Shown: in pieces, positions 30,686 through 41,027 of the stretch
Position numbering within the stretch: the first letter of the stretch is position 1
How the letters are laid out: each line of letters opens with the position of its first letter
Source: Luteipulveratus flavus
Lineage (GTDB): Bacteria > Actinomycetota > Actinomycetes > Actinomycetales > Dermatophilaceae
NCBI RefSeq assembly: GCF_029439465.1
Contig: NZ_JAROAV010000002.1
Coordinates: 1-54,854 of the forward strand
Direction: 5' to 3'
Length of the DNA: 54,854 nucleotides
Position numbers and translations under genes: made by a program
The notes under the pieces: generated by a model
What the model was told of the DNA's origin: nothing
Seen by the model: the letters and a program-made list of their open reading frames with translations, nothing else
The model's database searches: none

Positions 30686-31624
30686 TCACTTCTCCGGACG
30701 CGACTTCACGACGACGACCGGACACCGCGCGGCCTGCAGCACCTTGTGACTCACCGAGCCCAGCAGCTTCCCCGCGAACCCGCCACGGCCGCGCGTCCCG
30801 ATCACCAGCACGTCCGCATGGTCCGACTGCGCCGCCAGGACCTTGCTGCTCGGCCCGTTGAGGATCTCCACGTCGTACGGCACGTCCGGGAAGTCCTCGC
30901 GCGCCGCCCGGATCGCCGCCTCGACCCGCTCGCGCTGACGCGTCTCGATGACGTCGCGCTGCTCGCTGTCCTCGTCGGTGATGACGACCCCGCCCACGAC
31001 CTCGAGGTACCAGGTCGAGATGCACGCGACGCGGGCACCGCGCGCGGCGGCGGTGGCCCAGGCGATCTCTGCCGCGGCCGCGCTGTCCCGGCTGCCGTCG
31101 ACCCCCACCACGATCCGTCCGACCGGCTCGGCCGACACGTCCACGCCCGGGTTGACGACCGCGACCGGGCACGCGGCGTGCATGGCGATGTTCAGCGAGG
31201 TCGACCCGAGGATGCGCTCGCCGATGCCACCGCGCCGACCGCTCCCGACGACCAGGACGAGCGCCGACTCCTGCTTGTCCATCAGCGCCTGGGACGCCGC
31301 GCCCGCCGCCTCGACCGCCTCCACGTCCACGCCCGGGTACTGCGCGCGGACCTTCTCGACGAGCTGGTCGGCCACCCGCGGTGCCTCGCCGTGCTCCCGC
31401 AACGCGCTGAGGGTCTCGTCGCTCCCAGCGGCCGGGTCGTCCTGCACCGCCCCGGCCACGGCGACCTCGTTCGAGTGCACCACCCGCAGCGGGACCCGGT
31501 GCCGGGCCGCGGTCAGCGCCGCCCACGCGACGGCGGGCTCGTCGGTGCCCGAGCCGTCCACCCCCACGACCACGGGTCCGTGCGAAGCCCCACCCCTGAC
31601 GTACTCGTACTCCTGCGCAGTCAT
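30686..31624 (-). CDS. tandem universal stress protein (two UspA domains)
   Basis: 312 residues with two UspA domains, about 15-155 and 165-308. Both keep the ATP-binding signature G-x2-G-x9-G-S: VVGSGRRGGIGERILGSTS and VIGTRGRGGFAGKLLGSVS, with leading DGS motifs (GVDGSGTDEPAV and GVDGSRDSAAAA). ATP-binding stress or dormancy proteins of this size are typical of actinobacteria. ATG 31624 (MTAQEYEYVRGG) follows CATAAT by 6 nt, a good -10 box, so the mRNA is probably leaderless or nearly so. Divergent from the NUDIX gene. Confidence 0.9.
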   Translation of the reverse strand: MTAQEYEYVRGGASHGPVVVGVDGSGTDEPAVAWAALTAARHRVPLRVVHSNEVAVAGAVQDDPAAGSDETLSALREHGEAPRVADQLVEKVRAQYPGVDVEAVEAAGAASQALMDKQESALVLVVGSGRRGGIGERILGSTSLNIAMHAACPVAVVNPGVDVSAEPVGRIVVGVDGSRDSAAAAEIAWATAAARGARVACISTWYLEVVGGVVITDEDSEQRDVIETRQRERVEAAIRAAREDFPDVPYDVEILNGPSSKVLAAQSDHADVLVIGTRGRGGFAGKLLGSVSHKVLQAARCPVVVVKSRPEK

Positions 31625-31715
31625 GGCCTCATTATGGGTACGCGTGACGCCCGACCGGCGGACTGCGCGTTCACACGACACGCTCGAGGTCCCACGCCGC
31701 GACGTGGCGCCTCAC

Positions 31716-31721
31716 TAGCCT
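31716..31721 (+). promoter_or_regulatory. leaderless -10 box for NUDIX gene
   Basis: TAGCCT, 7 nt (CGATCGC), GTG 31729. Confidence 0.5.
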
Positions 31722-31728
31722 CGATCGC

Positions 31729-32286
31729 GTGGACCACGGCTGGCAACAGCGGTTCCCCGCCCTGTTCGCCCCGCACTACGTCGAGTACGCCGACGCCGAC
31801 GTCCGGCTGTGGCTCGGCTCGTTCAACCGCGCCGTCGTCACCCGGCTGCACCTGATCGCCGTCACCGGTGACGGCACCGTGATCGTCTGCCGCGCCGACG
31901 ACGGACGCCGGTTCCTGCCCGGCGGCACCCGTGAGCCCGGCGAGAGCCTGGACGAGCTGGCGGCGCGCGAGCTGCGGGAGGAGGCCGGCGCCGAGCCGAC
32001 CGGGCTGCTGCAGTACTTCTGCGGCCTGGACGTCCTCAGCAGACGGGACCAGCCCTGGCGGCCGCACCAGTCGCACCCGCGGTCCCTGTGGGCGTACGCC
32101 GCCGTCGCGGTCGACGTCGTCGGGCCGCCCACCTGTCCGGCGGACGTCGAGCAGATCGTCGATGTCCGCGCCCTGGAGCCGGACGAGGCCGCCGCGTACC
32201 TGGACGAGGCGCCCGGGGACGGCCATGCGGACGTGGTACGGCTCGCCGAGGCGATGGGCCTCATCCGCGCCGTCGCCCGCCGGTAG
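31729..32286 (+). CDS. NUDIX hydrolase
   Basis: 185 residues with a complete Nudix box GGTREPGESLDELAARELREEAGAEP (G-x5-E-x7-REUxEExGU) around residues 65-90. It hydrolyses a nucleoside-diphosphate-linked compound with Mg2+; substrate unknown. GTG 31729 is supported by the TAGCCT box 7 nt upstream and lack of a ribosome site. A strong hairpin follows, shared with the convergent groEL. Confidence 0.88.
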   Translation: MDHGWQQRFPALFAPHYVEYADADVRLWLGSFNRAVVTRLHLIAVTGDGTVIVCRADDGRRFLPGGTREPGESLDELAARELREEAGAEPTGLLQYFCGLDVLSRRDQPWRPHQSHPRSLWAYAAVAVDVVGPPTCPADVEQIVDVRALEPDEAAAYLDEAPGDGHADVVRLAEAMGLIRAVARR

Positions 32287-32292
32287 GGACGA

Positions 32293-32324
32293 CGAAGGGC
32301 GGCCCCGTACGGGACCGCCCTTCG
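32293..32324. terminator. bidirectional terminator between NUDIX gene and groEL
   Basis: CGAAGGGCGG (32293-32302) and CCGCCCTTCG (32315-32324), with the inner palindrome CCCGTACGGG stiffening the loop. Confidence 0.78.
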
Positions 32325-32343
32325 CGTGATGCTGCTGATCGGA

Positions 32344-34149
<1,806 letters not shown>

Positions 34150-34186
34150 TCACCCGCTCGGTCGGCCCCTCGACATACGGCCTGGT

Positions 34187-34248
34187 CTGTCACTCTCACA
34201 CAGAGAGTGCTAAGCCCATGATTAGCACTCGACCCCCATGAGTGCAAA
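34187..34248 (-). promoter_or_regulatory. two tandem CIRCE elements (HrcA operators)
   Basis: Minus-strand reading: TTTGCACTC-N9-GAGTGCTAA (34248-34222, one mismatch to consensus TTAGCACTC-N9-GAGTGCTAA) and TTAGCACTC-N9-GAGTGACAG (34213-34187, right arm partly diverged). They are 35 bp apart, and the inner arms also form GAGTGCTAA-N8-TTAGCACTC. HrcA repression of groEL is expected, released by heat shock. Confidence 0.88.
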
Positions 34249-34251
34249 TGC

Positions 34252-34857
34252 TCAGCCGGTGGCCAGTGGAGCGTCCGTGCCCCTGCCGTTCCCCTCCGCT
34301 TCGCGCAGTCGCTCGCGAACGCCGTCCTGACGCCGCCGCCGGCGCGCCTCGTGGACGGCGACGAGCACCGCGACCAGCACGGGTACGGGGACCAGGGCCG
34401 CGTGGACGGACGGTACGTGCGGCCGGTCCCCCTGGCCCGCCACGAACCACAACGTGTCGGTGATCAACGCGGCGAGCTGGCTGCTGAACAGCAGCAGGCA
34501 CACGGCGCCACCGGCCAGCAGCCCTTGCCGTGCGGCGGACGTCCGAGGATGCCGGCGGGCCAGCGCCTCCCGGCGAGCGGACGCGGACCCGTGCTCGGGT
34601 TCGAGGTCCACCTCCAGCCCGTCGATCTCCAGGGTCGCGCGTTCCGCGCGGCCGAACGGGCTGACCTCGACGGTGACCACGCCGAGATCCTCGGCCTGCG
34701 GCCTGAGCACGGTGCGGCCCCGCTGGGCCTGGGCGGATTCCTCGCCGTCGACGAGCAGCGCGAGGGTCCCGACCCCACGCCAGGCGTTGCCACCGGAGGC
34801 CGCGACTTCGTAGGACCGGCCATCGACGGTCGCCGCGAAACGTTGGGGCTCTCTCAC
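34252..34857 (-). CDS. hypothetical protein with two membrane helices
   Basis: 201 residues, no family recognised. The N-terminal 110 residues look like a soluble beta-rich domain (FAATVDGRSYEVAASGGNAWRG...VTVEVSPFGRAERATLEIDGLEVDLEP). Two hydrophobic helices follow (about 115-140, LLAGGAVCLLLFSSQLAALI, and 150-172, ALVPVPVLVAVLVAV), then a very basic cytoplasmic tail with HEARRRRRQ. GTG start at 34857, with a CATACT box 6 nt upstream. The stop lies right at the CIRCE region of groEL, so it is an independent unit that does not read into groEL without passing HrcA sites. Confidence 0.6.
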   Translation of the reverse strand: MREPQRFAATVDGRSYEVAASGGNAWRGVGTLALLVDGEESAQAQRGRTVLRPQAEDLGVVTVEVSPFGRAERATLEIDGLEVDLEPEHGSASARREALARRHPRTSAARQGLLAGGAVCLLLFSSQLAALITDTLWFVAGQGDRPHVPSVHAALVPVPVLVAVLVAVHEARRRRRQDGVRERLREAEGNGRGTDAPLATG

Positions 34858-34912
34858 GCAGGAAGTATGCGGCTACCTCGGGAGTGCCGTGGGACTGAGC
34901 GGGTGAGCCCTG

Positions 34913-35293
34913 TTACGCGACGAGGTAGGTGGTGTGCAGCTCGCGACGGACGCCGTCCAGGAGGTCGTCCACCCGGGCCGCCGGCGGCAACCACGCGGAG
35001 ACACTCACCCCGAGGACGTCCTCGACGGTCTGGCAGAGCGCGAACAGCTCGACGACCCGGCCGTGCTGGGCGGCGTCCGCGACGTGGCCGGTCGACCGCG
35101 CGACGCGCAGGTCCTGGTCGTCCAGGCCGCACAGCCCGGCGATGACCTCCGGCGCGAGCGCGAACGCCGCGCCCAGGTCGTCCAGCATCTCGCCTGCCGA
35201 CCGGTGGCGGTTGCGCTGGACCCGGCGGGCGAACGCCGCCCGGCACGGGTCTGCTCCACAGATTCCGTCGCTGCTGACCACGTCGATGCTCAT
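34913..35293 (-). CDS. hypothetical protein
   Basis: 126 residues, no recognised domain. Helical throughout, with FARRVQRNRHRSAGEMLDDLGAAFALAPEVIAGLCGLDDQDLRVARSTGHVADAAQHGRVVELFALC; the basic RVQRNRHR followed by acidic helices could be a small DNA- or protein-binding module. Three cysteines (CGADPC near the N-terminus, one mid-protein). ATG 35293 (MSIDVVSSDG) is chosen over the upstream ATG at 35377, which adds a low-complexity basic stretch. A hairpin at 35417 ends the DUF3263 gene upstream. Confidence 0.5.
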   Translation of the reverse strand: MSIDVVSSDGICGADPCRAAFARRVQRNRHRSAGEMLDDLGAAFALAPEVIAGLCGLDDQDLRVARSTGHVADAAQHGRVVELFALCQTVEDVLGVSVSAWLPPAARVDDLLDGVRRELHTTYLVA

Positions 35294-35416
35294 GATGGTG
35301 CGACGCCCCGCCCGGCAGTGGTCGTTCCCCGCTCCGGACGTCGCCTTCCTCCCGTCCTCTTGTCTGGAGGAGCGCACTCATCGCTTCCCAGTACCTGCGC
35401 GAGTGCCCTTGCATGC

Positions 35417-35455
35417 GCAACGCCCGCCCCGGCCTTGCACCGAGACGGGCGTTGC
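35417..35455. terminator. terminator hairpin
   Basis: GCAACGCCCG (35417-35426) and CGGGCGTTGC (35446-35455), 10 perfect pairs with a 19-nt loop, 13 nt downstream of the DUF3263 stop. The rest of 35294-35467 shows nothing coding. Confidence 0.65.
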
Positions 35456-35467
35456 ACGTTCATGGGA

Positions 35468-35752
35468 CTAGATCTCGATCCCGAGCCGACGCGCCGAGCG
35501 TTGCTTCTGCCGCGACGCGCGCAGCCGCCGCAGCCGTTTCACCAGCATCGGATCGTGCTCGAGGGCCACCGGACTGTCCAGCAGCGTGTTGAGCACCTGG
35601 TAGTACCGGGTGGAGCTCATCTCGAACTGCTCGCGGATCATCTGCTCCTTGGCACCGGGGTACTTCCACCACTGGCGCTCGAACGCCAGGATCTGCTGGT
35701 CGCGATCGGTCAGCTCCTCGCGAGAGGACTGCTGCTGCTCCGCGGCGCTCAT
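35468..35752 (-). CDS. DUF3263 protein
   Basis: 94 residues matching the actinobacterial DUF3263 family along its length: LTDRDQQILAFERQWWKYPGAKEQMIREQFEMSSTRYYQVLNTLLDSPVALEHDPMLVKRLRRLRASRQKQRSARRLG. The WW motif and the YYQVLN helix suggest a small helix-turn-helix DNA-binding protein; molecular role unknown. ATG 35752 (MSAAEQQQSSREE) is chosen as it gives the usual family length and has GGAGGG 11 nt upstream; in-frame ATGs at 35776 and 35845 would add acidic residues. Confidence 0.82.
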   Translation of the reverse strand: MSAAEQQQSSREELTDRDQQILAFERQWWKYPGAKEQMIREQFEMSSTRYYQVLNTLLDSPVALEHDPMLVKRLRRLRASRQKQRSARRLGIEI

Positions 35753-36054
35753 GTGATCGGGGCCCTCCATCGACATCGGCTCGACCTCGTCGAGGTTCGT
35801 GTCCACCCCCGATGATACGGGCGGAATCACATGGGTGTCATTCATCTGCGAGGTGTCGGAGGCGTCTGTGACGGGTGTGGCGGATGAGGTCCGGAGGTCG
35901 CGCACCAGCCGACGATACGTCAGTCCCGCCTCCCGGCTGAGGGCGTATCTGCCCCTCGGCGGATTTCTGCTGGAAGGCTGTCGCATCCGACCCGTTCCGT
36001 TCGTGGAACAGGTGAAGGCGGGGCATCCGGTCACGCCGTGAGCGAGGAGCCGAC
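35753..36054. other. 300-bp intergenic region between divergent DUF3263 and YCII genes
   Basis: Frames on both strands here look like chance. On the minus strand TATCGT (in GACGTATCGTCGG, near 35918) could be a -10 for the DUF3263 gene. Near the right end GAGGAG (36044-36049) is the YCII ribosome site. I see no strong dyad. Confidence 0.5.
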
Positions 36055-36396
36055 ATGGCCACGTACCTCATCTACTTCAACCAGCAGTGGGTGGGCGACC
36101 ACGACGAGGAGTGGTTCCGCGGACGCGGGCCGCTCGCCAGGGCGGTGGTCGAGGAGATCAAGACCGCGGGCCACTACGTGTTCGCCGGAGGCCTGGTCGA
36201 GGAGATCGATCAGGCCTTCAGCGCCGATGCGACGAGCGGCACGTTGACCTTCACCGACGGGCCGTACACCGAGACCAAGGAGTACCTCGGCGGCCTCACC
36301 GCGGTGAACGTGCCCGACGTGGAGACCGCGAGGATGTGGGCCGGGAAGATCGCCGAGGCCTGCGGCTGGCCGCAGGAGGTCCGCGAGTTCAAGTAA
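36055..36396 (+). CDS. YCII-related (DGPF-domain) protein
   Basis: 113 residues, dimeric ferredoxin-like fold of the YCII/DGPF family, with the signature FTDGPYTETKEYLGGLTAVNVPDVETARMWAGKIAEA. A His in the first half (VGDHDEEW) and Asp in DGPY match the proposed active-site positions. Often encoded near ECF sigma factors, but none lies here. Function unknown. GAGGAG lies 5 nt before ATG 36055. A perfect hairpin follows. Confidence 0.87.
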   Translation: MATYLIYFNQQWVGDHDEEWFRGRGPLARAVVEEIKTAGHYVFAGGLVEEIDQAFSADATSGTLTFTDGPYTETKEYLGGLTAVNVPDVETARMWAGKIAEACGWPQEVREFK

Positions 36397-36420
36397 CCGC
36401 CCCGCCGCAGCCGACGTCCG

Positions 36421-36451
36421 GCTCGGAGCCCACTGCTGGTGGGCTCCGAGC
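36421..36451. terminator. bidirectional terminator, 13-bp perfect stem
   Basis: GCTCGGAGCCCAC, loop TGCTG, GTGGGCTCCGAGC, between the convergent YCII and decarboxylase genes; the decarboxylase stop is 2 nt away. Confidence 0.85.
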
Positions 36452-36452
36452 C

Positions 36453-37802
36453 TCAGGCCATGGAGTCCAGCAGCGCGAGGATGTCCTCTCGCGTGGTGCG
36501 CGGGTTGACGATCGCGAACCGCGCGAGGGTCTCGCCGTCGTGCGACGTTGGGACGACGAAGCCCTCCTCGCGGGCGAGCAGCCCGTCCGACCAGGCGTGG
36601 TAGTCGGCCGGCTCCCATCCGCGGCGGCGGAAGACCAGCACCGACAGGTCGGCCTCGCGCACGACCTCGAGGTACTCGCGGCGCGTGACCTCCTGCTCGG
36701 CGAAGCGGGTGATCTCCAGCGTCTGCTCGATCGCCTCGGTGTAGGCGTCGGTGCCGTTGGCGACCAGTGAGAACCAGAACGGCAGGCCGCGCGCCCGACG
36801 CGTGAGTCCCACCGAGTAGTCGGTGGGGTTCCAGTCGGGCGCGTCGGTCAGCACGTCGAGGTACGAGGCGTGCTGGGTGTGCGCCACCCGTGCGAGGGAC
36901 GGCTCACGGTAGAGCAGCGCGCAGCAGTCGAACGGCGCGAACAGCCACTTGTGCGGGTCGACGATGAAGGAGTCGCAGCGCTCCACACCGGTGTACTTAC
37001 CCCGCACGGACGGGGCGGCCAGCCCGGCGCCGCCGTACGCGCCGTCGACGTGGAACCAGATGCCGAACTCCTCGCAGACCTCGGCGATCGAGTCCAGCTC
37101 GTCGATGACCCCGAAGTTGGTGCTGCCGGAGGTCGCGACGACGGCGAAGAACGTCTCCGGGCCGTGCTCTTCCAGCACCGCGCGCAGGTTGTCGCCGGTC
37201 AGCTGGAGGCGGTCGTTCACCGGCACCGAGACCTGCTCGGCGTCCATCACCCGGCATGCCGTCGCGATCGAGGAGTGCGCGCCGACCGTCGCGGCGATGC
37301 GGTACGGCCGGACGCCCTCGGCGGCCCGCTCACGGGCGGTGGCCCGCGCGGTGACGAGCGCGGAGAGGTTGCCGATCGTGCCGCCCTGCACGAACGAGCC
37401 ACCGGCGGTCTCGGGCAGGCCGGCGAGGTCGGCGATCCAGCGCAGCGCCTGGTTCTCGGCGTACACCGCGCCGGCGCCCTCCAGCCACGACCCGGCGTAG
37501 ATCGAGGAGGCCCCGACCACGAGGTCGAACATCGCCGCCTCGCGCGTGGGCGCGCACGGGATGAAGGAGAGGTAGCGGGGATGGTCGGTCGACAGGCAGG
37601 CGAGCGCGAGGTGTTCCTCGAACAGCCTCAGCGCGTCGATGCCGCCGCGGCCCTTGGCGTTGATCGCCCCGGCGGCGACGGCGTCCAGCGCCTCGACCGT
37701 CGTGGTGCCGTCCAGCGGCACCGGGTCGAGGGCGAGGCGTTCGGCGGCGTAGCGGAGGATCTCCTCGCCCAGCGCCCTGGTCTCTTCGGTGAACCCATGC
37801 AC
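36453..37802 (-). CDS. PLP-dependent group II decarboxylase (aromatic amino acid / glutamate decarboxylase-like)
   Basis: 449 residues. Typical group II layout: [20 protein letters not shown], substrate/PLP region [46 protein letters not shown] and the PLP lysine K285 in [18 protein letters not shown]. It decarboxylates an aromatic or acidic amino acid; specificity unclear. The GTG start at 37802 ([14 protein letters not shown]) is favoured because TAGACT is exactly 7 nt upstream; the longer frame to 38213 is the shadow of the uracil-DNA glycosylase gene. Divergent from ung. Confidence 0.88.
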   Translation of the reverse strand: MHGFTEETRALGEEILRYAAERLALDPVPLDGTTTVEALDAVAAGAINAKGRGGIDALRLFEEHLALACLSTDHPRYLSFIPCAPTREAAMFDLVVGASSIYAGSWLEGAGAVYAENQALRWIADLAGLPETAGGSFVQGGTIGNLSALVTARATARERAAEGVRPYRIAATVGAHSSIATACRVMDAEQVSVPVNDRLQLTGDNLRAVLEEHGPETFFAVVATSGSTNFGVIDELDSIAEVCEEFGIWFHVDGAYGGAGLAAPSVRGKYTGVERCDSFIVDPHKWLFAPFDCCALLYREPSLARVAHTQHASYLDVLTDAPDWNPTDYSVGLTRRARGLPFWFSLVANGTDAYTEAIEQTLEITRFAEQEVTRREYLEVVREADLSVLVFRRRGWEPADYHAWSDGLLAREEGFVVPTSHDGETLARFAIVNPRTTREDILALLDSMA

Positions 37803-37809
37803 GGTGCGG

Positions 37810-37815
37810 AGTCTA
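37810..37815 (-). promoter_or_regulatory. leaderless -10 box for PLP decarboxylase
   Basis: TAGACT, 7 nt (CCGCACC), GTG 37802. Confidence 0.5.
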
Positions 37816-37910
37816 GGCGGCACCTCACCCGCGCCCGGCGACGATCCCGGACCGGACCTCGACCGGACCGGGCGGACGAGGCCGATCGGCGCCGTCGCGA
37901 AGCGTGCGCT

Positions 37911-37916
37911 TACCCT
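37911..37916 (+). promoter_or_regulatory. leaderless -10 box for ung
   Basis: TACCCT, 7 nt (GGGCGCC), ATG 37924. Divergent with the box at 37810, so both neighbours appear leaderless. Confidence 0.5.
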
Positions 37917-37923
37917 GGGCGCC

Positions 37924-38601
37924 ATGCCCGCACGGCCCCTGACCGAGCTCGTCCACCCCAGCTGGGTCACGGCTCTCGCCCCTGCCCAGGACCACCTCCA
38001 GCGGCTCGGCCAGTTCCTCCGTACGGAAATCTCGTCCGGCCGTCCGTACCTCCCGGCGGGCCAGCACGTCCTGCGCGCGTTCACCCGGCCGTTCGAGGAC
38101 GTGCGGGTGCTGATCGTCGGCCAGGACCCGTACCCGACGCCGGGCCACGCCGTCGGCCTGTGCTTCTCGGTCGCGCGGGAGGTCTCGCCGATCCCCCGCA
38201 GCCTGCAGAACATCTACGCCGAGATGGAGTCCGACATCGGCATCCCGCCCGCGCAGCACGGCGACCTGTCCGCCTGGGCGGACCGCGGTGTGCTGCTGCT
38301 CAACCGGGTCCTCACCGTCCGCCCGGGCGCGCCGGGCAGCCATCGCGGCCACGGCTGGGAGCACGTGACAGCGACCGCGATCAACGCTCTGGTCGAGCGC
38401 GGCGGCCCGCTCGTGGCCGTGCTGTGGGGCCGCGACGCGCGCAACCTCGCCCCGCACCTCGGCGAGGTGCCCCGCGTCGAGAGCGCCCACCCCTCGCCGC
38501 TGTCCGCGCGGTCCGGCTTCTTCGGGTCACGGCCGTTCAGCCGCACCAACGAGCTCCTGCAGCAGCAGGGCGCCGAGCCGGTCGACTGGTCGCTGGCATG
38601 A
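37924..38601 (+). CDS. ung: uracil-DNA glycosylase
   Basis: 225 residues, family 1 UDG. Water-activating motif [14 protein letters not shown] with D68 (the Tyr of GQDPY kept, the following His replaced by Pro as in actinobacteria), [16 protein letters not shown], and the Leu-loop [17 protein letters not shown] with H189. Excises uracil from DNA. Its stop overlaps the next start (ATGA), linking it to the SGNH hydrolase gene. ATG 37924 is supported by a leaderless -10 box. Confidence 0.95.
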   Translation: MPARPLTELVHPSWVTALAPAQDHLQRLGQFLRTEISSGRPYLPAGQHVLRAFTRPFEDVRVLIVGQDPYPTPGHAVGLCFSVAREVSPIPRSLQNIYAEMESDIGIPPAQHGDLSAWADRGVLLLNRVLTVRPGAPGSHRGHGWEHVTATAINALVERGGPLVAVLWGRDARNLAPHLGEVPRVESAHPSPLSARSGFFGSRPFSRTNELLQQQGAEPVDWSLA

Positions 38602-39398
38602 GCCCGGCATCCCCCGCACGCCCCTGGCAGCGGTACGTCGCGATCGGCGACTCCTTCACCGAGGGCATGAGCGATCCGTCGGCGACCGAGGCGGACGCGT
38701 ACGTCGGGTGGGCCGACCGGCTCGCGTCGCGCCTCGCCCAGCGGAACGCCGCCGAGGGTGAGCCGTTCGGGTACGCCAACCTCGCCGTCCGCGGGCGGCT
38801 GATCGCCGACGTGGTCGGCCCGCAGCTGGACGCCGCGCTCGAGCTCGAGCCCGACCTGGTCAGCCTGGTCGGCGGCGGCAACGACGTCCTGCGCCCCAAG
38901 GTCGACCTCGACGACGTGGCCGACCTGCTGGAGGACGCCGTACGGCGGGTGCGCGCCACGGGCGCGGACGTGCTGCTGTCGACCACCGCCGATCCGTCGC
39001 GGCTGCCGGTGCTGCGGCGCGTCCGCCCGCGCCTGGCGTACCACGCGGCGAACGTGTGGGGCATAGCGCAGCGCAACGACTGCCGGGTCCTGGACCTGTG
39101 GACCCAGCGCGCCCTGCGGGACATCCGGATGTGGGCGCCCGACCGGATCCACCTGTCGACGGCGGGCCACCAGCGGGTCGCTGCCCAGGCCGCCTGGACG
39201 CTGGGCGTCCTCGACGAGAGCCGCGACTGGGCCATTCCCCTGCCTCCGGCGCCGCCGCTGACGCGTCGGCAGAACGCGCAGGCGAACGCCTCCTGGGCGC
39301 GCGCGTACCTCGGGCCGTGGGTGCAGCGACGTCTCCAGGGCCGCAGCTCCGGCGACGGGCGGGCTCCCAAACGGCCCGGCCTCGACCCGCTCGACTGA
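38598..39398 (+). CDS. SGNH/GDSL-family hydrolase
   Basis: 266 residues. Block [15 protein letters not shown] (nucleophile Ser), block II Gly in [13 protein letters not shown], block [17 protein letters not shown], block [15 protein letters not shown] (Asp/His pair). No signal peptide, so a cytoplasmic lipase/esterase or acyl-hydrolase. The C-terminal 45 residues ([36 protein letters not shown]) are basic and Trp-rich, a pattern seen in this actinobacterial subgroup. Start overlaps the ung stop by 4 nt. Confidence 0.88.
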   Translation: MSPASPARPWQRYVAIGDSFTEGMSDPSATEADAYVGWADRLASRLAQRNAAEGEPFGYANLAVRGRLIADVVGPQLDAALELEPDLVSLVGGGNDVLRPKVDLDDVADLLEDAVRRVRATGADVLLSTTADPSRLPVLRRVRPRLAYHAANVWGIAQRNDCRVLDLWTQRALRDIRMWAPDRIHLSTAGHQRVAAQAAWTLGVLDESRDWAIPLPPAPPLTRRQNAQANASWARAYLGPWVQRRLQGRSSGDGRAPKRPGLDPLD

Positions 39399-39452
39399 TT
39401 TCTCGCGCCCGTCGTGGACGCCGGTCGCGGGATGGCGGCGGCGGTCGACATC

Positions 39453-39458
39453 TAGGCT
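39453..39458 (+). promoter_or_regulatory. leaderless -10 box for modA
   Basis: TAGGCT, 7 nt (CCTGGGC), ATG 39466. No ModE-type operator is evident in 39399-39465. Confidence 0.5.
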
Positions 39459-39465
39459 CCTGGGC

Positions 39466-40224
39466 ATGAGTGCACTCCGGTCCGGGACGGCAGTCCTCAC
39501 CGCCACCGCCCTCGCGACGACCCTCGCCGGGTGCGGCGGCGACGAGCAGCCCGCCCGGTCCAAGGTCGTCACGGTGCTCGCCGCGGCGTCGCTGACCGAG
39601 GCGTTCACCGACCTGAAGAAGCAGGTCGAGGACGCCCACCCGGACGTCGAGGTGCGGGTGAGCTTCGCGGCCAGCTCGACGATCGTCCAGCAGGTCAACA
39701 ACCACGCCGACGCCGACGTCGTCGCGCTCGCCGACGAGAAGGCCGGCAAGACCCTGAAGCCGGACGTGCTGGGCTCCGCCGCGCCCCGCCTGTTCGCGAC
39801 GAACCGGCTGATGATCGCCACTCCGGCCGACAACCCGGCGCACGTGACCGGGCTGGACAGCCTGACGTCGTCGTCCGTCGACACCGTCCTGTGCGCCCCG
39901 CAGGTGCCGTGCGGCCGCGCCGCGAAGAGCGTGCTGGCCAAGGGGCACGTCACGCCGCACGTCGTGTCGTACGAGCAGGACGTCAAGGCGACGCTCGCCA
40001 AGGTCCGGCTCGGTGAGGCCGACGCCGCGATCGTGTACGTCACCGACGTCACGGCCGCCGGGACGTCCGTGCGCGGGGTGGCGCTCAAGCCCGACCAGAA
40101 CGTCACGACGCGACTGCCGATCTACGCACTCAACGACGACGAGGGCACCCGCGCGTTCGTCGATGCCGTGACTTCCTCGACCGGTCGAAAGGTGTTGACC
40201 ACGAGGGGTTTCGGAGCGCCGTGA
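39466..40224 (+). CDS. modA: molybdate ABC transporter substrate-binding lipoprotein
   Basis: 252 residues with a lipoprotein signal (lipobox LAGC, C23), then the ModA fold: VVTVLAAASLTEAFTDLKKQVEDAHPDVEVRVSFAASSTIVQQV, LFATNRLMIATP, GRAAKSVLAKG and LGEADAAIVYVTDV. Binds molybdate or tungstate outside the membrane. First gene of modABC; the stop overlaps modB (GTGA). ATG 39466 is supported by a TAGGCT box 7 nt upstream. Confidence 0.93.
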   Translation: MSALRSGTAVLTATALATTLAGCGGDEQPARSKVVTVLAAASLTEAFTDLKKQVEDAHPDVEVRVSFAASSTIVQQVNNHADADVVALADEKAGKTLKPDVLGSAAPRLFATNRLMIATPADNPAHVTGLDSLTSSSVDTVLCAPQVPCGRAAKSVLAKGHVTPHVVSYEQDVKATLAKVRLGEADAAIVYVTDVTAAGTSVRGVALKPDQNVTTRLPIYALNDDEGTRAFVDAVTSSTGRKVLTTRGFGAP

Positions 40225-41027
40225 CCCGCGAGCGCGCCACGACGGGCGGGCCGGGAGCACCGGCTCGCAGCGTCCTGGCGATCCCCGCCGCACTCGCGCT
40301 CGTGCTCCTCCTGCTGCCGCTGGTCGCCCTGCTCTCCCGGGTCCGGTGGGGCAGCCTCGGCTCCGCGCTGTCGACCGCGGGCGCCGGCGAGGCCGTCAGC
40401 CTGTCGATCCGGACGACGCTGACGACGGTCGTGCTCTGCGCGCTGCTCGGAACGCCGCTGGCCTGGGTCCTCGCCCGCTCGACCGGACGCTGGCTGCCGT
40501 GGCTGCGTGCCGTGGTCACCGTGCCGCTGGTCCTGCCTCCGGTCGTCGGCGGTGTCGCCCTGCTCGTCGCGTGGGGCCGAGAAGGGTTGGTGGGCGGGCC
40601 GATCCACGACTGGTTCGGCTGGACGATCCCGTACTCCTGGGTGCGCGTCGTGCTCGCCGAGACGTTCGTGTCGATGCCGTTCTACGTCCTGGCCGTCGAG
40701 GGTGCGATGCGGGCGCTGGACGGCCGGTACGACGCCGTCGCGGCCACCCTGGGCGCCTCGCCGTGGCGGACGTTCCGGTCCGTCGTCGTCCCGATGGTGC
40801 TCCCCGGTGTCGCCGCCGGAGCCACGCTGGCCTGGGCCCGCGCGCTCGGGGAGTTCGGCGCGACCATCACGTTCGCCGGCTCCTTCCCCGGCCGGACGCA
40901 GACGGCTCCGCTGGCGGTGTACCAGGCGTTGGAGATCGACCCGGACGCCGCGACCGCGCTCAGCATGGTGATGCTGCTCGTCTGCGTCGCGGTGCTGGCG
41001 CTGCTGCGCGGGCGGTGGTGGCGGTGA
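40221..41027 (+). CDS. modB: molybdate ABC transporter permease
   Basis: 268 residues, about six membrane helices, with the binding-protein-dependent permease EAA loop AATLGASPWRTFRSVVVPMVLPGVAAGATLAWARALGEFGATITFAGSFPGRTQT, whose tail is characteristic of ModB. GTG start overlaps the modA stop, and its own stop overlaps the modC GTG. Provides the membrane channel of the ModABC system. Confidence 0.93.
   Translation: MTRERATTGGPGAPARSVLAIPAALALVLLLLPLVALLSRVRWGSLGSALSTAGAGEAVSLSIRTTLTTVVLCALLGTPLAWVLARSTGRWLPWLRAVVTVPLVLPPVVGGVALLVAWGREGLVGGPIHDWFGWTIPYSWVRVVLAETFVSMPFYVLAVEGAMRALDGRYDAVAATLGASPWRTFRSVVVPMVLPGVAAGATLAWARALGEFGATITFAGSFPGRTQTAPLAVYQALEIDPDAATALSMVMLLVCVAVLALLRGRWWR

Noticed and set aside
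35799-36041. Small plus-strand gene ahead of the YCII gene
   Set aside because: No ribosome site, no recognisable motif and overlap with the promoter region of both neighbours.
37803-38213. N-terminal extension of the PLP decarboxylase
   Set aside because: The extra 137 residues lie antisense to ung and show no family similarity; a leaderless start at GTG 37802 fits better.
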